64,000 nt of DNA, from assembly GCA_017592665.1 (NCBI GenBank), contig JAGFNW010000003.1:372001-436000 (forward strand), in the 5' to 3' direction. Shown piece by piece: positions 25,390-33,151 of the stretch. Position 1 is the first letter of the stretch. Each line of letters begins with the position of its first letter. This DNA comes from Streptosporangiaceae bacterium NEAU-GS5 (GTDB lineage Bacteria > Actinomycetota > Actinomycetes > Streptosporangiales > Streptosporangiaceae). Below the pieces are notes generated by a model. That model saw only the letters and a list, made by a program, of their open reading frames with translations. It ran no database searches and was not told the DNA's origin. Position numbers and translations under genes: made by a program.

Positions 25390-26757
25390 TCATGCGCGGG
25401 AGACCACGCGGCCGTAGTGGATGTGTCTGGCGCGGCCCGCGTCATCGCGCCCGATGAAGGCGAAGACGACGTGGATGCCATGGGTGGACTCCAGCGAGAT
25501 CAGCGAGTCGCCTTCGAAGTGCACCAGCTGGGTGCGCAGCGGCTTCTCACCGATCTCGGCGTGAATGTCCTTGGGCACCCGGTCGAGCCAGATCACCCCG
25601 TCGGCGTCCTGGCTGACGGTGATGTCGTAGATCGTGTCCGAGTAACGGCCGAGGTAGGGCGCGGGGTCGATGGTCCGCGGCTCGGCCGGCGGCATGGGGC
25701 GGCCCGGCAGCGTGACGCCGGTGAGCTCCTTCAGCAGGTGCGCCACCACGTCGGTGAAGATCCCGAAGAAGTCGCCGCCGTTGGTAAGCAACGCGATGGC
25801 CACGCCGTGCTCGGGCGCGATCCGCAGGAAGGCCGCCTGGCCGATGGTCCCGCCGTCGTGGCCGATCACCGTGTGGCCGTCGTGATTTTCCATCTCCCAG
25901 CCGAGGCCCCACGAGCCGCCCATGCCGCTGAGCCGGGGCAGCTCGACCTGCGGCCGCCGCATGGCCGCCACGGTCTCGGGGGTCAGGATGACGGTGCCGT
26001 CCGGCGCCTTGCCGTCGGCCAGGTGCATGGCGACGAAGCCGAGCAGGTCGCGGGCGGTCATGGCGAGCATCGAGCCGGCGGGCGCGTTGGACCGGGCGAG
26101 CGCCCAGGTCGGCGTGGGCTCGCCGGTGCCGAGATGCCCGACGGCCGCCCGGTGCACGATCGCCTCGTACGGGCTGGGCGAGACGTGCGTGAGCCCGAGC
26201 GGCGTGGCCAGCCGCTCGACCAGCACCTGGTCGAAGGGCTTGCCGCGGAGCACCTCCACCAGGCGGCCGAGGACGACGAACCCGGTGTTGTTGTAGGAGA
26301 AGACCTCGCCCGGCTCGAACAGCTGCGGGATGTCGTGGATCGAGGCGAGGTACTTCTCGATGGCGTCGTCGCCGCGGCCGGTGTCGGTGAAGATGTCGCC
26401 TTCGAAGCCCGCGACGTGGCACAGCAGCTGGCGCGTGGTGATCGTGGCGGCCGCCGCCGCGTCGCCGATGACGAACTCGGGGAGATAGCCGCGCAGCGGC
26501 GCGTCGAGGTCGACCAGGCCGTCGTCCACCAGCTGCATCACCAGGGCGCTGGTCCACAGCTTGGTGATCGAGCCGATCTGGAAGACCGAATCCGTGGTCG
26601 CCTCGACGCCCGTGGTCCTGCTGAGGACGCCCGCGGCCGCGGTGAGCACCCGGCCCCCGGCGAGCACGGCGACCGAGGCGCCGGGCACGCCGCGGTCGGC
26701 CACGATCGGGGCGAAGTGTTCATCGAGCCAGCTCTGAACACTTTCGGGCGACATCAT
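25390..26757 (-). CDS. Cytosolic S12-family serine hydrolase, paralogue of the 18.7 kb protein
   Basis: A 455-residue serine hydrolase with SITK in FQIGSITKLWTSALVM, YNN in VFSYNNTGFVVLG, and HDG in TVIGHDGGTIGQA, plus a C-terminal lipocalin-like domain. There is no signal peptide, so it is intracellular. It shares the FTDTGRGDDA segment and overall layout with the hydrolase at 18739-20130, so the importer genes lie between two paralogous peptidase-like enzymes. ATG 26757 or 26754 is chosen: TAGCCT lies seven bases upstream and no Shine-Dalgarno is present. A longer TTG start at 26808 would fall within the operator-like repeats. D-stereospecific peptidase or esterase activity is the likely role. 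Confidence 0.83.
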   Translation of the reverse strand: MMSPESVQSWLDEHFAPIVADRGVPGASVAVLAGGRVLTAAAGVLSRTTGVEATTDSVFQIGSITKLWTSALVMQLVDDGLVDLDAPLRGYLPEFVIGDAAAAATITTRQLLCHVAGFEGDIFTDTGRGDDAIEKYLASIHDIPQLFEPGEVFSYNNTGFVVLGRLVEVLRGKPFDQVLVERLATPLGLTHVSPSPYEAIVHRAAVGHLGTGEPTPTWALARSNAPAGSMLAMTARDLLGFVAMHLADGKAPDGTVILTPETVAAMRRPQVELPRLSGMGGSWGLGWEMENHDGHTVIGHDGGTIGQAAFLRIAPEHGVAIALLTNGGDFFGIFTDVVAHLLKELTGVTLPGRPMPPAEPRTIDPAPYLGRYSDTIYDITVSQDADGVIWLDRVPKDIHAEIGEKPLRTQLVHFEGDSLISLESTHGIHVVFAFIGRDDAGRARHIHYGRVVSRA

Positions 26758-26800
26758 GCCGCTGAGGCTAGAAGGCGAGCCTTCCGGCGTACTCAGTAGA

Positions 26801-26840
26801 TCGGACAAGCCGAATAGGGCGGCGTTGTCCGATCCGACAA
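26801..26840. promoter_or_regulatory. Cluster of three TTGTCSGA half-sites upstream of the peptide operon
   Basis: TCGGACAA (26801-26808) and TTGTCCGA (26825-26832) are perfect complements. TCCGACAA (26833-26840) follows immediately, making TTGTC-N6-GACAA with the second copy. The cluster lies 44-83 bases before ATG 26757, where an activator or repressor would act. A further inverted repeat, GAAGGC-GA-GCCTTC, sits at 26771-26784, nearer the start. The PucR-type protein encoded downstream is the obvious candidate to bind here. Confidence 0.55.
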
Positions 26841-26846
26841 CAGTGC

Positions 26847-27806
26847 CTACTTCCAGACCTGGGCGGCCACCCGCCGGAAGTTGCCGCCGAGGATGCCGCG
26901 CACCGTGTCCTCCGGATAGCCGCGCTTGACCAGCTCCTGCTCGATCCGCAGCGTGACCTCCGGCTCGACGAACTGGATCACGCCCCAGCGGGTGTACTCA
27001 TCGGGGAACAGGTCCGGGTTCGCCTCGAGGTCGGCCTGCACGTCGTCGGCGTCGAAGGAGAAGTCGCTGCCGATGCCGACATGCTCGGGCCCGACGAGCT
27101 CGACGGCGTAGTCGATGTGCGCGATGAAGGCGTCCAAGGTCGCGGTGTTGGGACCGAGGAAGATGCCGACGCCGGGAATCCCGATGACGCCCCCGGTCTC
27201 GGCGCACGCGCGGGCCTGCTCGTCGGTGATGTTGCGGGCGTGGTCCCACAGGCCGCGCATGGCGGAGTGGGAGTAGATCATCGGCTCGGCGGAGGCCTCC
27301 GAGAGATCCAGCCCCGTGCGCGTGCCGCAGTGCGAGCCGTCGACCAGCATGCCGACCTCGTTCATCCGCTTGACCAGGTCGCGGCCGTACGCGGTAAGAC
27401 CGGTGTCGGTCTTGTCGAGGCAGCCGCCGCCGGCCGCGTTCCCGTTGTTGTAGCTCGGCAGCAGCGACTTCACGCCGAGGTCGTAGTAGGTCCGCACCAT
27501 GTCGAGGTCGCCGGCCAGCGGATTGGAGTCCTCGAGGTCGAAGGCCACCACGATCCGGTCGCCGGGGACCGCGGCGTCGATCGCCGCCACGGTCGTGGCC
27601 ATCTCCAGGTCGGGGTGGGCCTCGATCGCGCGGGTGAAGTGGTCGATGTAGGAGAGCGAATCCTCGCGGGAGTGCGGCGCGTAGCCGACGTTGACGCAGA
27701 CGTAGGCCCCGCCGGGACGGCGATAGCGCAGGATGTCGCCGACGTCGGCGTCGAGGGTGAGCGGCAGGCAGGCGTGCTGCTCCCAGAAGGCACGGGTAGA
27801 ACTCAT
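26847..27806 (-). CDS. Membrane dipeptidase-like peptidase, family M19
   Basis: A 319-residue renal-dipeptidase-type TIM barrel. Motifs seen are VVAFDLEDSNPL (Glu bridging ligand region), LVDGSHCGTRTG, PMIYSHSAMRGLW and HVGIGSDFSFD. The usual N-terminal metal motif HxD is altered. The equivalent position reads EQHACLPL, so the His is kept but the Asp is replaced by Cys. M19 enzymes split dipeptides and tolerate a D-residue at the C-terminal side, which fits the D-peptide theme of the operon. There is no signal peptide. TAAAAAT lies seven bases before ATG 27806, suggesting a leaderless message. Confidence 0.85.
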   Translation of the reverse strand: MSSTRAFWEQHACLPLTLDADVGDILRYRRPGGAYVCVNVGYAPHSREDSLSYIDHFTRAIEAHPDLEMATTVAAIDAAVPGDRIVVAFDLEDSNPLAGDLDMVRTYYDLGVKSLLPSYNNGNAAGGGCLDKTDTGLTAYGRDLVKRMNEVGMLVDGSHCGTRTGLDLSEASAEPMIYSHSAMRGLWDHARNITDEQARACAETGGVIGIPGVGIFLGPNTATLDAFIAHIDYAVELVGPEHVGIGSDFSFDADDVQADLEANPDLFPDEYTRWGVIQFVEPEVTLRIEQELVKRGYPEDTVRGILGGNFRRVAAQVWK

Positions 27807-27859
27807 GCTGAGGATTTTTACGCAGACCCGCGCCGGACTGTCTTCTACTGTCCGGGTTC

Positions 27860-29821
27860 ATGACGGCGCGCGGGTTGGACCCGGCCTTTGGGGCAGCGGA
27901 TGAGGCGCTGCTGGTCGAGGGCAACCTGCGGGCGAGCCGGGAGGCGTACGACGCGGCCTATCGGGAGGCCGAGGGGCGGGGCGACGAGCAGGGGATGGCC
28001 CTCGCGGCGCTGGGGCTCGGCGGCTTGTGGGTGCACGAGCATCGGGGCGCGGCGGACGCCGCGATGGTGTGGACGCGCCTTCGCCGCTCCTTGGCGCTGG
28101 TCGATCCCCGATCGTCGCCGGGGCTCCGGCTGCGGATCAGGATGGCCGCCGAGGCGGACTACCGCGTCGGCGAGCACTCCGGGATCCTGGCCATGTTGGC
28201 CGAGGCCAGGCGGGCCGGCGACCCGGTGGCGTTCGCGGAGGCGCTGAGCCTCACCCATCACTGCGTGCTGGGTCCAGAGCACGCGGCGCTGCGGCAGGAG
28301 CTGGCGCGCGAGCTGATCGGCGAGGCGCCGCGGACCGGCCGCCGCAGCGACCTGCTCATGGGGCTTATGTGGAACACCGTCGACGGGTTCCTGTCGGCCG
28401 ACCCGCACGCCGAGCGCTACCTGGAGGAGCTGCGCGCCCAGCTCGCGGAGCGGGAACATCTGGCGGTCGGGTTCGTCGTGGCCGCGCTCGGGGTGATGCG
28501 CGACATCCGCGCCGGCCGGCTGGCGGAGGCCGAGGCCGAAGCGTCCGCCTGCGCCGACCGTGGGGCCGACGCCGGCGACATCGACACGACCGGGTGGTTC
28601 GTGGGGCAGCTTGCGGTGATCCGCTGGTATCAGGGCCGCGGCGCCGAGTTCCTCCCGCTGCTGTCGGAGCTGGTGAGCTCGCCGACGTTGAGCCCGGTGG
28701 ACTACTCCTACTTCGCCGCTCTCGGGGTGGCGGCGGCAAGTGTCGGGGATCACCGGCTGGCGACCGGTGCCCTCGCCCGGATACGCGGCCGGGCCCTGGC
28801 CGAACTGCCGCGCTCGAGCAGCTGGCTGACGACCATGTACGCCGTGGTCGAGACGGCGCACCTGCTCAGGGGAGGATCGGCGGACATGTCGGCCGAGGTC
28901 TCGGCCGAGGCGTACGAGCTGCTGCTGCCCTTCGCGCATCTTCCGGTGATCGTCAGTCTCGGCGTCGCCTGCCTGGGATCGGTGCAACACTGCCTGGGCG
29001 TGGCCTCGCTGACCCTCGGCCAGGTGGACCGGGCCGTGGGACACCTGCGCGCGGCCGTGCACGACAACGTCGTGCTCGGGCACTGGCCCGCCGTCGCGCT
29101 GTCGCGGGCGCGGCTGGGGCAGGCGCTCGCGCTACGCGACGGAATCCGCGACGAGACGGCGATACGCGAGCTCACCCTGGCCGAGCAGGAGGCGGCGGCG
29201 CTGGGCATGGCGTTGCCGGCCCCCGTGCGTCCCGTGGAGCAGGGCGCCGAAGCCGGGCCCCGAGCGCCGGCCGTGTGCTGGCGCCGCGGGCGGCAGTGGT
29301 GGATCGAGCTCGGCGGCCGGACCGTGTGCGTCGCGCACAGCGTGGGCATGGATCATCTGTCGATCCTGCTGGCCAACCCAGGGCAGGAGATCCCGGCCGT
29401 CGAGCTGGCCGCGGGCCCTGGGCTCCGTGGTCCTTCCGCCGACGAGAGCGCGGCGACCGCCGGTCAGGCGATGCTGGACGAGGTGGCCGTACGGGAGTAC
29501 AAGGAGCGGCTGGAGCAGCTGCGGGACGAGATCGGCGAGCTCGAGGCGCTGAACGACTACGAACGCGTCGCCGCGACCCGGGCCGAGCGTGACTGGCTGC
29601 TCGACGAGCTGGCCGCCGCCACCGGCATGGGCGGACGGGCGCGCCAGTTCGCCGACAACCAGCAGCGGGCCAGGCTCGCCGTGGGCAAGGCCATCAGGCG
29701 TGCGCTGAACCGCATCACAGAGGCCGATCCGATCCTCGGCGCCGAGCTGCGCGCCACCGTCCACACGGGCGTGCGCTGCTGCTACCGCCCCGGGCCGATT
29801 CCGGCGATCCCGGGGCGGTAG
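27860..29821 (+). CDS. TPR-rich protein with C-terminal regulator-type winged-helix domain
   Basis: A 653-residue cytosolic protein of no assigned function. Most of it is alpha-helical with TPR/SARP-like repeats (ASREAYDAAYREAEGRGDEQGMALAALGLG at the N-terminus). From about residue 550 a charged helical segment (EYKERLEQLRDEIGELEALNDYERVAATRAERDWL) leads to a terminal domain ending ARLAVGKAIRRALNRI and LRATVHTGVRCCYRP. That terminal domain is common in large actinobacterial ATPase and regulator proteins. No Walker or DNA-binding N-terminal domain is present. It is divergent from the M19 dipeptidase gene, with TACTGT eight bases before the ATG. The last codons lie within a terminator hairpin. 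Confidence 0.7.
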   Translation: MTARGLDPAFGAADEALLVEGNLRASREAYDAAYREAEGRGDEQGMALAALGLGGLWVHEHRGAADAAMVWTRLRRSLALVDPRSSPGLRLRIRMAAEADYRVGEHSGILAMLAEARRAGDPVAFAEALSLTHHCVLGPEHAALRQELARELIGEAPRTGRRSDLLMGLMWNTVDGFLSADPHAERYLEELRAQLAEREHLAVGFVVAALGVMRDIRAGRLAEAEAEASACADRGADAGDIDTTGWFVGQLAVIRWYQGRGAEFLPLLSELVSSPTLSPVDYSYFAALGVAAASVGDHRLATGALARIRGRALAELPRSSSWLTTMYAVVETAHLLRGGSADMSAEVSAEAYELLLPFAHLPVIVSLGVACLGSVQHCLGVASLTLGQVDRAVGHLRAAVHDNVVLGHWPAVALSRARLGQALALRDGIRDETAIRELTLAEQEAAALGMALPAPVRPVEQGAEAGPRAPAVCWRRGRQWWIELGGRTVCVAHSVGMDHLSILLANPGQEIPAVELAAGPGLRGPSADESAATAGQAMLDEVAVREYKERLEQLRDEIGELEALNDYERVAATRAERDWLLDELAAATGMGGRARQFADNQQRARLAVGKAIRRALNRITEADPILGAELRATVHTGVRCCYRPGPIPAIPGR

Positions 29822-29822
29822 C
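29781..29822. terminator. Perfect 14-bp hairpin overlapping the stop codon
   Basis: GCTACCGCCCCGGG (29781-29794) and its exact complement (29809-29822) enclose a 14-base loop. The 3' arm includes the TAG stop (29819-29821) of the TPR gene, so the hairpin encodes the last residues of that protein. It stands between convergent genes only 11 bases apart and can end transcription from both sides. No T-run follows. Confidence 0.65.
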
Positions 29823-29832
29823 GGGCGTGCGG

Positions 29833-32800
29833 TCAGATCTTCGCTATCTCCGTGTCGACGAACTCGGCCGGACCTGCCTTGGCGGTGATCCGGACCCGGG
29901 CGGGCGTGCCATCGGCGTAGGTGAGGGTCGTGCTCTGACCGGCCTGGCCGAGCACGGCCATGAGCCGCACGCCCTTGCGGCCCCACTCCCCGCTGCCCGC
30001 CGGGTCACCGGAGAAGGGCGGTGGGAACTGGTCCATGGTCGCGGCGTCCTCGACGATGTGCCACACGGCGATGCCCTGCGGCAGGTTGCCGTCGTAGTTG
30101 GCGCCGTTGCCGCCCCAGCGGTTCTCGAGGATGAAGTACGCCTTGTCCTGCCGCGCCGGGTCGAAGACGATCGTGATCTCCCGCCGGCTCTCCACCGACG
30201 CCAGCGGCACGGTCCGTACCGTCAAGGTGGTGGTGTCGACCAGGCCGGGCAGCACGAACCCGCTCTTGAGCTTGTGGAACGGGTCGAAGTGATTGGCCTG
30301 CGTGTGGTTGTCCATCACGCTGTACCGGCCGGGACGCAGGGTGTTGCTCCAGTACATGTCGGCCGCGCCGAGGATGTCGTGGGCGCCCTCGTGCACCAGC
30401 AGGCCGACGTTGACCAGCCGGTGGGAGGTGTCGGTCGACGCGGACAGATAAAGGTCGAGCACCCGGACGTTCATGGTGAAGCCGTCAAGAGGCGCCGACG
30501 CCCACTGCGTGGTGCCGTCGCCGTTGTTCTGCGGGCGGATGATCTCGACCACGAGCTCGTCGCCGCCGATGGCGTTGTCGCCGTCGCGGTCGTAGGCCTT
30601 GAAGTCGAAGAACGGGTCGGCCGCCTTCAGCGCGTCCTGCCACATCAGCGGGAAGTTGCCGGTGTCCCAATACCAGGTGCCGGTGCGGCCGGCCGGCGCG
30701 GGCAGCCAATTCCCGTCGTTGCAGCCGACGAGCGTGGGCGTGGCGAACCCGAACTGGTCGCCGGTGTTCTCCCGATACCACGCCTGCGCGTTGGCGCCCC
30801 CGTCGCCGCCGTCGTGCAAGGCCCGCAGGTAGGCGGAGGTGGGGGGCGCGTGGCCGGGCCGCCGCGGATCGAAGCAGATCGCCACCGAGGGAATCTGCCC
30901 CACCCTCGGCGCGAGGCTCGAATACGGCTGGGCGAAGTCGGTGCCATGGCGGGTCTTGTACGTCACGGCCACGACGCGGTCGCCGATGACGGCGCCGGCA
31001 CCCGAGTCGACCGATGCCTGCACCTGCACGGTGTGCGTGCCGAGCTGCAGGTTCTTGGCGACGAAGGTGTAGGTCTGGGCGTGCGTGTGGGTCACGTTGG
31101 TGGCCAGCTCGACCTCGCTCTGCCCGACCGGCCGGCCGTCGATCAGGGCACGCAGGAACGTGCGGTCACGGGTGGCCTGATGCTCCATCCCGACCGTCAG
31201 CTCCACGTCCTCGCTCGGCACGGCGGTGATGAAGGTGGCGCCCATGTTGGACACGTCGACCCAGCTGGTGGAGGTGACGGTCTGGCGTGAGCCCTGGGAG
31301 GCCGACTCCACCAGGCCGCCCTCGTCGGTGAACTCCGGACTCGCGAACACCGTCAGCGCGCGGTCGGCCAGCCTGATGCTCGCGCCGGGAATGGTGCCGG
31401 GATCGACCGACCATTGCACGGCCACGGTGTGCGGGCCCGCGCCGACGTCCTTGCGCACGAACACGTACGACCGGGCGCCGCCGACGACCCCGGGATCCTC
31501 GAAGATCACGTCTTCGGTCGGCTGCCCGTCGACCATGGCACGGGCCAGGAACTTCCCGCTGCTGTTGGTGGTAAGGCCGGAGAAGGTGATCTTGATGTTG
31601 CCATGTGAGGGAGCGAAGACCGTCCGGGTCAGGTCCGGCACGTTCTCCCATGCCAGGGAGCTCTTTACCCGGAAGTCCGACTCGGCCGCGACGTGCGCGA
31701 GCGCGCCGCCCGCCTCGCTGTGGACCGACAGCGTGCGGTCGCGGATGCGGGCGACCTGGCCAGAGTTGGAGTACCACTGGACCTGGACGATGTGCTTGCC
31801 GGCCGGCATCGATTCGCGGCCGAACGTGAACGACCGCGTGCCGTCGAACTCCGCTCCGGCCAGCCGGTAGGCGACATCGGAGGGGCTGGTCACGCCGCCG
31901 TCGACGAGCACGCGCAGCCACACGGAGTTGACCGTGTAGATCTCGGCCGACACGGTGGCGGTGAGCGTGGCGCCGGAAACCGTGTAGACGGCGGTGGTCA
32001 AGCCGGGCACGTCCACCCAGACGCCGGGCGAGTTGGCCTTCGGCGCCTGCTCCGGCGGGACGACGACCGTCACGTCGCTGCTCGGCTTGGGCAGCGGGAA
32101 CGACGACTGGACGTCCGCCTGAGAGCAGAACGCCTGGATGCCGGCGCCCCAGGCGTGCTCGACGTCGGGCGCGTACATGGTCATGTTCAGGACGTTCAGG
32201 TCGTCGGTGGGCGCCAGGCGGGCGACGACCAGGTCGAAGTTGGGCACGCCGCCGGAGAAGGACGTTCCGAGGACGTGGGTGCCGGCCGGGCAGGTGGCCG
32301 TCACGGTCTTGGTGCGCTCGTTGGCGTTGAACCGGGACACGGCGTTCGCCATGGTGACCGGCGCGTCGGCGTCCACGCAGACGGCGAAGGTGGTCACGCT
32401 CCACGAGCCGTCGAAGCCGTCGGCGTCCTCGCCGGCGCTGACCGAGGCGAAGTCGCGGTCGGGCTGCCGGGCGCCCATCTCACGGATGTGGACCTGGCCG
32501 CCGCCGTCGTTGATCCGCGCGCCGGTGCCGAGCACCCGCTTGCCGTCCGGACACGAGATCTGGTTGATGCGGTCGAAGTTGGAGTCGGCCGGGCCGGTGT
32601 TGAAGACGACCTGCTGCCCGGGCAATGGGTCGGTGCAGATGGCGTACGCCGCCACGCTCCAGTTGCCGGCGAAACCCTCGTCACGTTCGGTGCCCGTCAC
32701 CCGGAAACTGTCGAAGGCCGTGGCCGCGATGGGCCGCATCTCGGTCACTTCGACTTCCCCCTGATTGGGGGTCGCGCCGCCGGCCGCGGTTATCCCCCCA

Positions 32801-33006
32801 CCCCCGCCCGTGACCTTCTTGCCGGCCGGGCACTGCGCGACCACGCTCTTGGTGGGCGACGACTCCTGGATCGAGGCCGCCTGAACCAGGACGACCACAG
32901 GTCTGCCCCAAGCCGCGGCCGATGTGACGCCATATAAGACCTGCGACACCAACGCGAGCGCGGTCAGCGCAGCGACCGCCGCTCCCCAATGTCGTTTGAC
33001 ATGCAT
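29833..33006 (-). CDS. Large secreted modular metalloprotease (HEGAH, M6-like)
   Basis: A 1057-residue exported protein. A signal peptide is followed by three related cysteine-containing modules of roughly 90-100 residues (CPAGKKVTG, CPDGKRVLG and CPAGTHVLG, ending AICTD, AVCVD and AFCSQ). Next come three Ig-like modules of about 130 residues, each with RALIDGRPV- or ARAMVDGQPT-type and HTVQVQ-type motifs. The C-terminal catalytic region carries HEGAHDILGAADM (HExxH near residues 872-876). The zinc motif and following Asp resemble immune inhibitor A-type (M6) peptidases, though similarity beyond the motif is modest. ATG 33006 has GGAAGG 13 bases upstream. Likely a cell-surface or secreted protease with binding modules. 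Confidence 0.72.
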   Translation of the reverse strand: MHVKRHWGAAVAALTALALVSQVLYGVTSAAAWGRPVVVLVQAASIQESSPTKSVVAQCPAGKKVTGGGGGITAAGGATPNQGEVEVTEMRPIAATAFDSFRVTGTERDEGFAGNWSVAAYAICTDPLPGQQVVFNTGPADSNFDRINQISCPDGKRVLGTGARINDGGGQVHIREMGARQPDRDFASVSAGEDADGFDGSWSVTTFAVCVDADAPVTMANAVSRFNANERTKTVTATCPAGTHVLGTSFSGGVPNFDLVVARLAPTDDLNVLNMTMYAPDVEHAWGAGIQAFCSQADVQSSFPLPKPSSDVTVVVPPEQAPKANSPGVWVDVPGLTTAVYTVSGATLTATVSAEIYTVNSVWLRVLVDGGVTSPSDVAYRLAGAEFDGTRSFTFGRESMPAGKHIVQVQWYSNSGQVARIRDRTLSVHSEAGGALAHVAAESDFRVKSSLAWENVPDLTRTVFAPSHGNIKITFSGLTTNSSGKFLARAMVDGQPTEDVIFEDPGVVGGARSYVFVRKDVGAGPHTVAVQWSVDPGTIPGASIRLADRALTVFASPEFTDEGGLVESASQGSRQTVTSTSWVDVSNMGATFITAVPSEDVELTVGMEHQATRDRTFLRALIDGRPVGQSEVELATNVTHTHAQTYTFVAKNLQLGTHTVQVQASVDSGAGAVIGDRVVAVTYKTRHGTDFAQPYSSLAPRVGQIPSVAICFDPRRPGHAPPTSAYLRALHDGGDGGANAQAWYRENTGDQFGFATPTLVGCNDGNWLPAPAGRTGTWYWDTGNFPLMWQDALKAADPFFDFKAYDRDGDNAIGGDELVVEIIRPQNNGDGTTQWASAPLDGFTMNVRVLDLYLSASTDTSHRLVNVGLLVHEGAHDILGAADMYWSNTLRPGRYSVMDNHTQANHFDPFHKLKSGFVLPGLVDTTTLTVRTVPLASVESRREITIVFDPARQDKAYFILENRWGGNGANYDGNLPQGIAVWHIVEDAATMDQFPPPFSGDPAGSGEWGRKGVRLMAVLGQAGQSTTLTYADGTPARVRITAKAGPAEFVDTEIAKI

Positions 33007-33042
33007 GTGAATCCAAATCCTTCCGGTAGAGCCCGAAAGGGA

Positions 33043-33077
33043 CCGCGTGCCAACCGGTGCCACTCCACGGCACGCGG
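33043..33077. promoter_or_regulatory. 9-bp hairpin in the divergent 5' region of the NlpC/P60 gene
   Basis: CCGCGTGCC (33043-33051) pairs perfectly with GGCACGCGG (33069-33077) around a 17-base loop. It lies in the 145-base gap between the metalloprotease (ATG 33006) and the wall hydrolase (GTG 33152). It could be an operator or an RNA element in the leader of the hydrolase. It does not match the c-di-AMP (ydaO) riboswitch that often precedes such genes. Confidence 0.35.
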
Positions 33078-33151
33078 ATCGGCACATATGAACGACCTAC
33101 TCGCCCGGCTGCGTACCTACCTCTGAAGAGGCATCGCGAGGAGGAGTCGTC

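Noticed and set aside
33007-33151. c-di-AMP (ydaO) riboswitch before the NlpC/P60 gene
   Set aside because: Such genes often carry one, but the conserved GGGGTGAAT-like and GTCAGCTAACCTCG-like segments are missing. Only a simple 9-bp hairpin is present.
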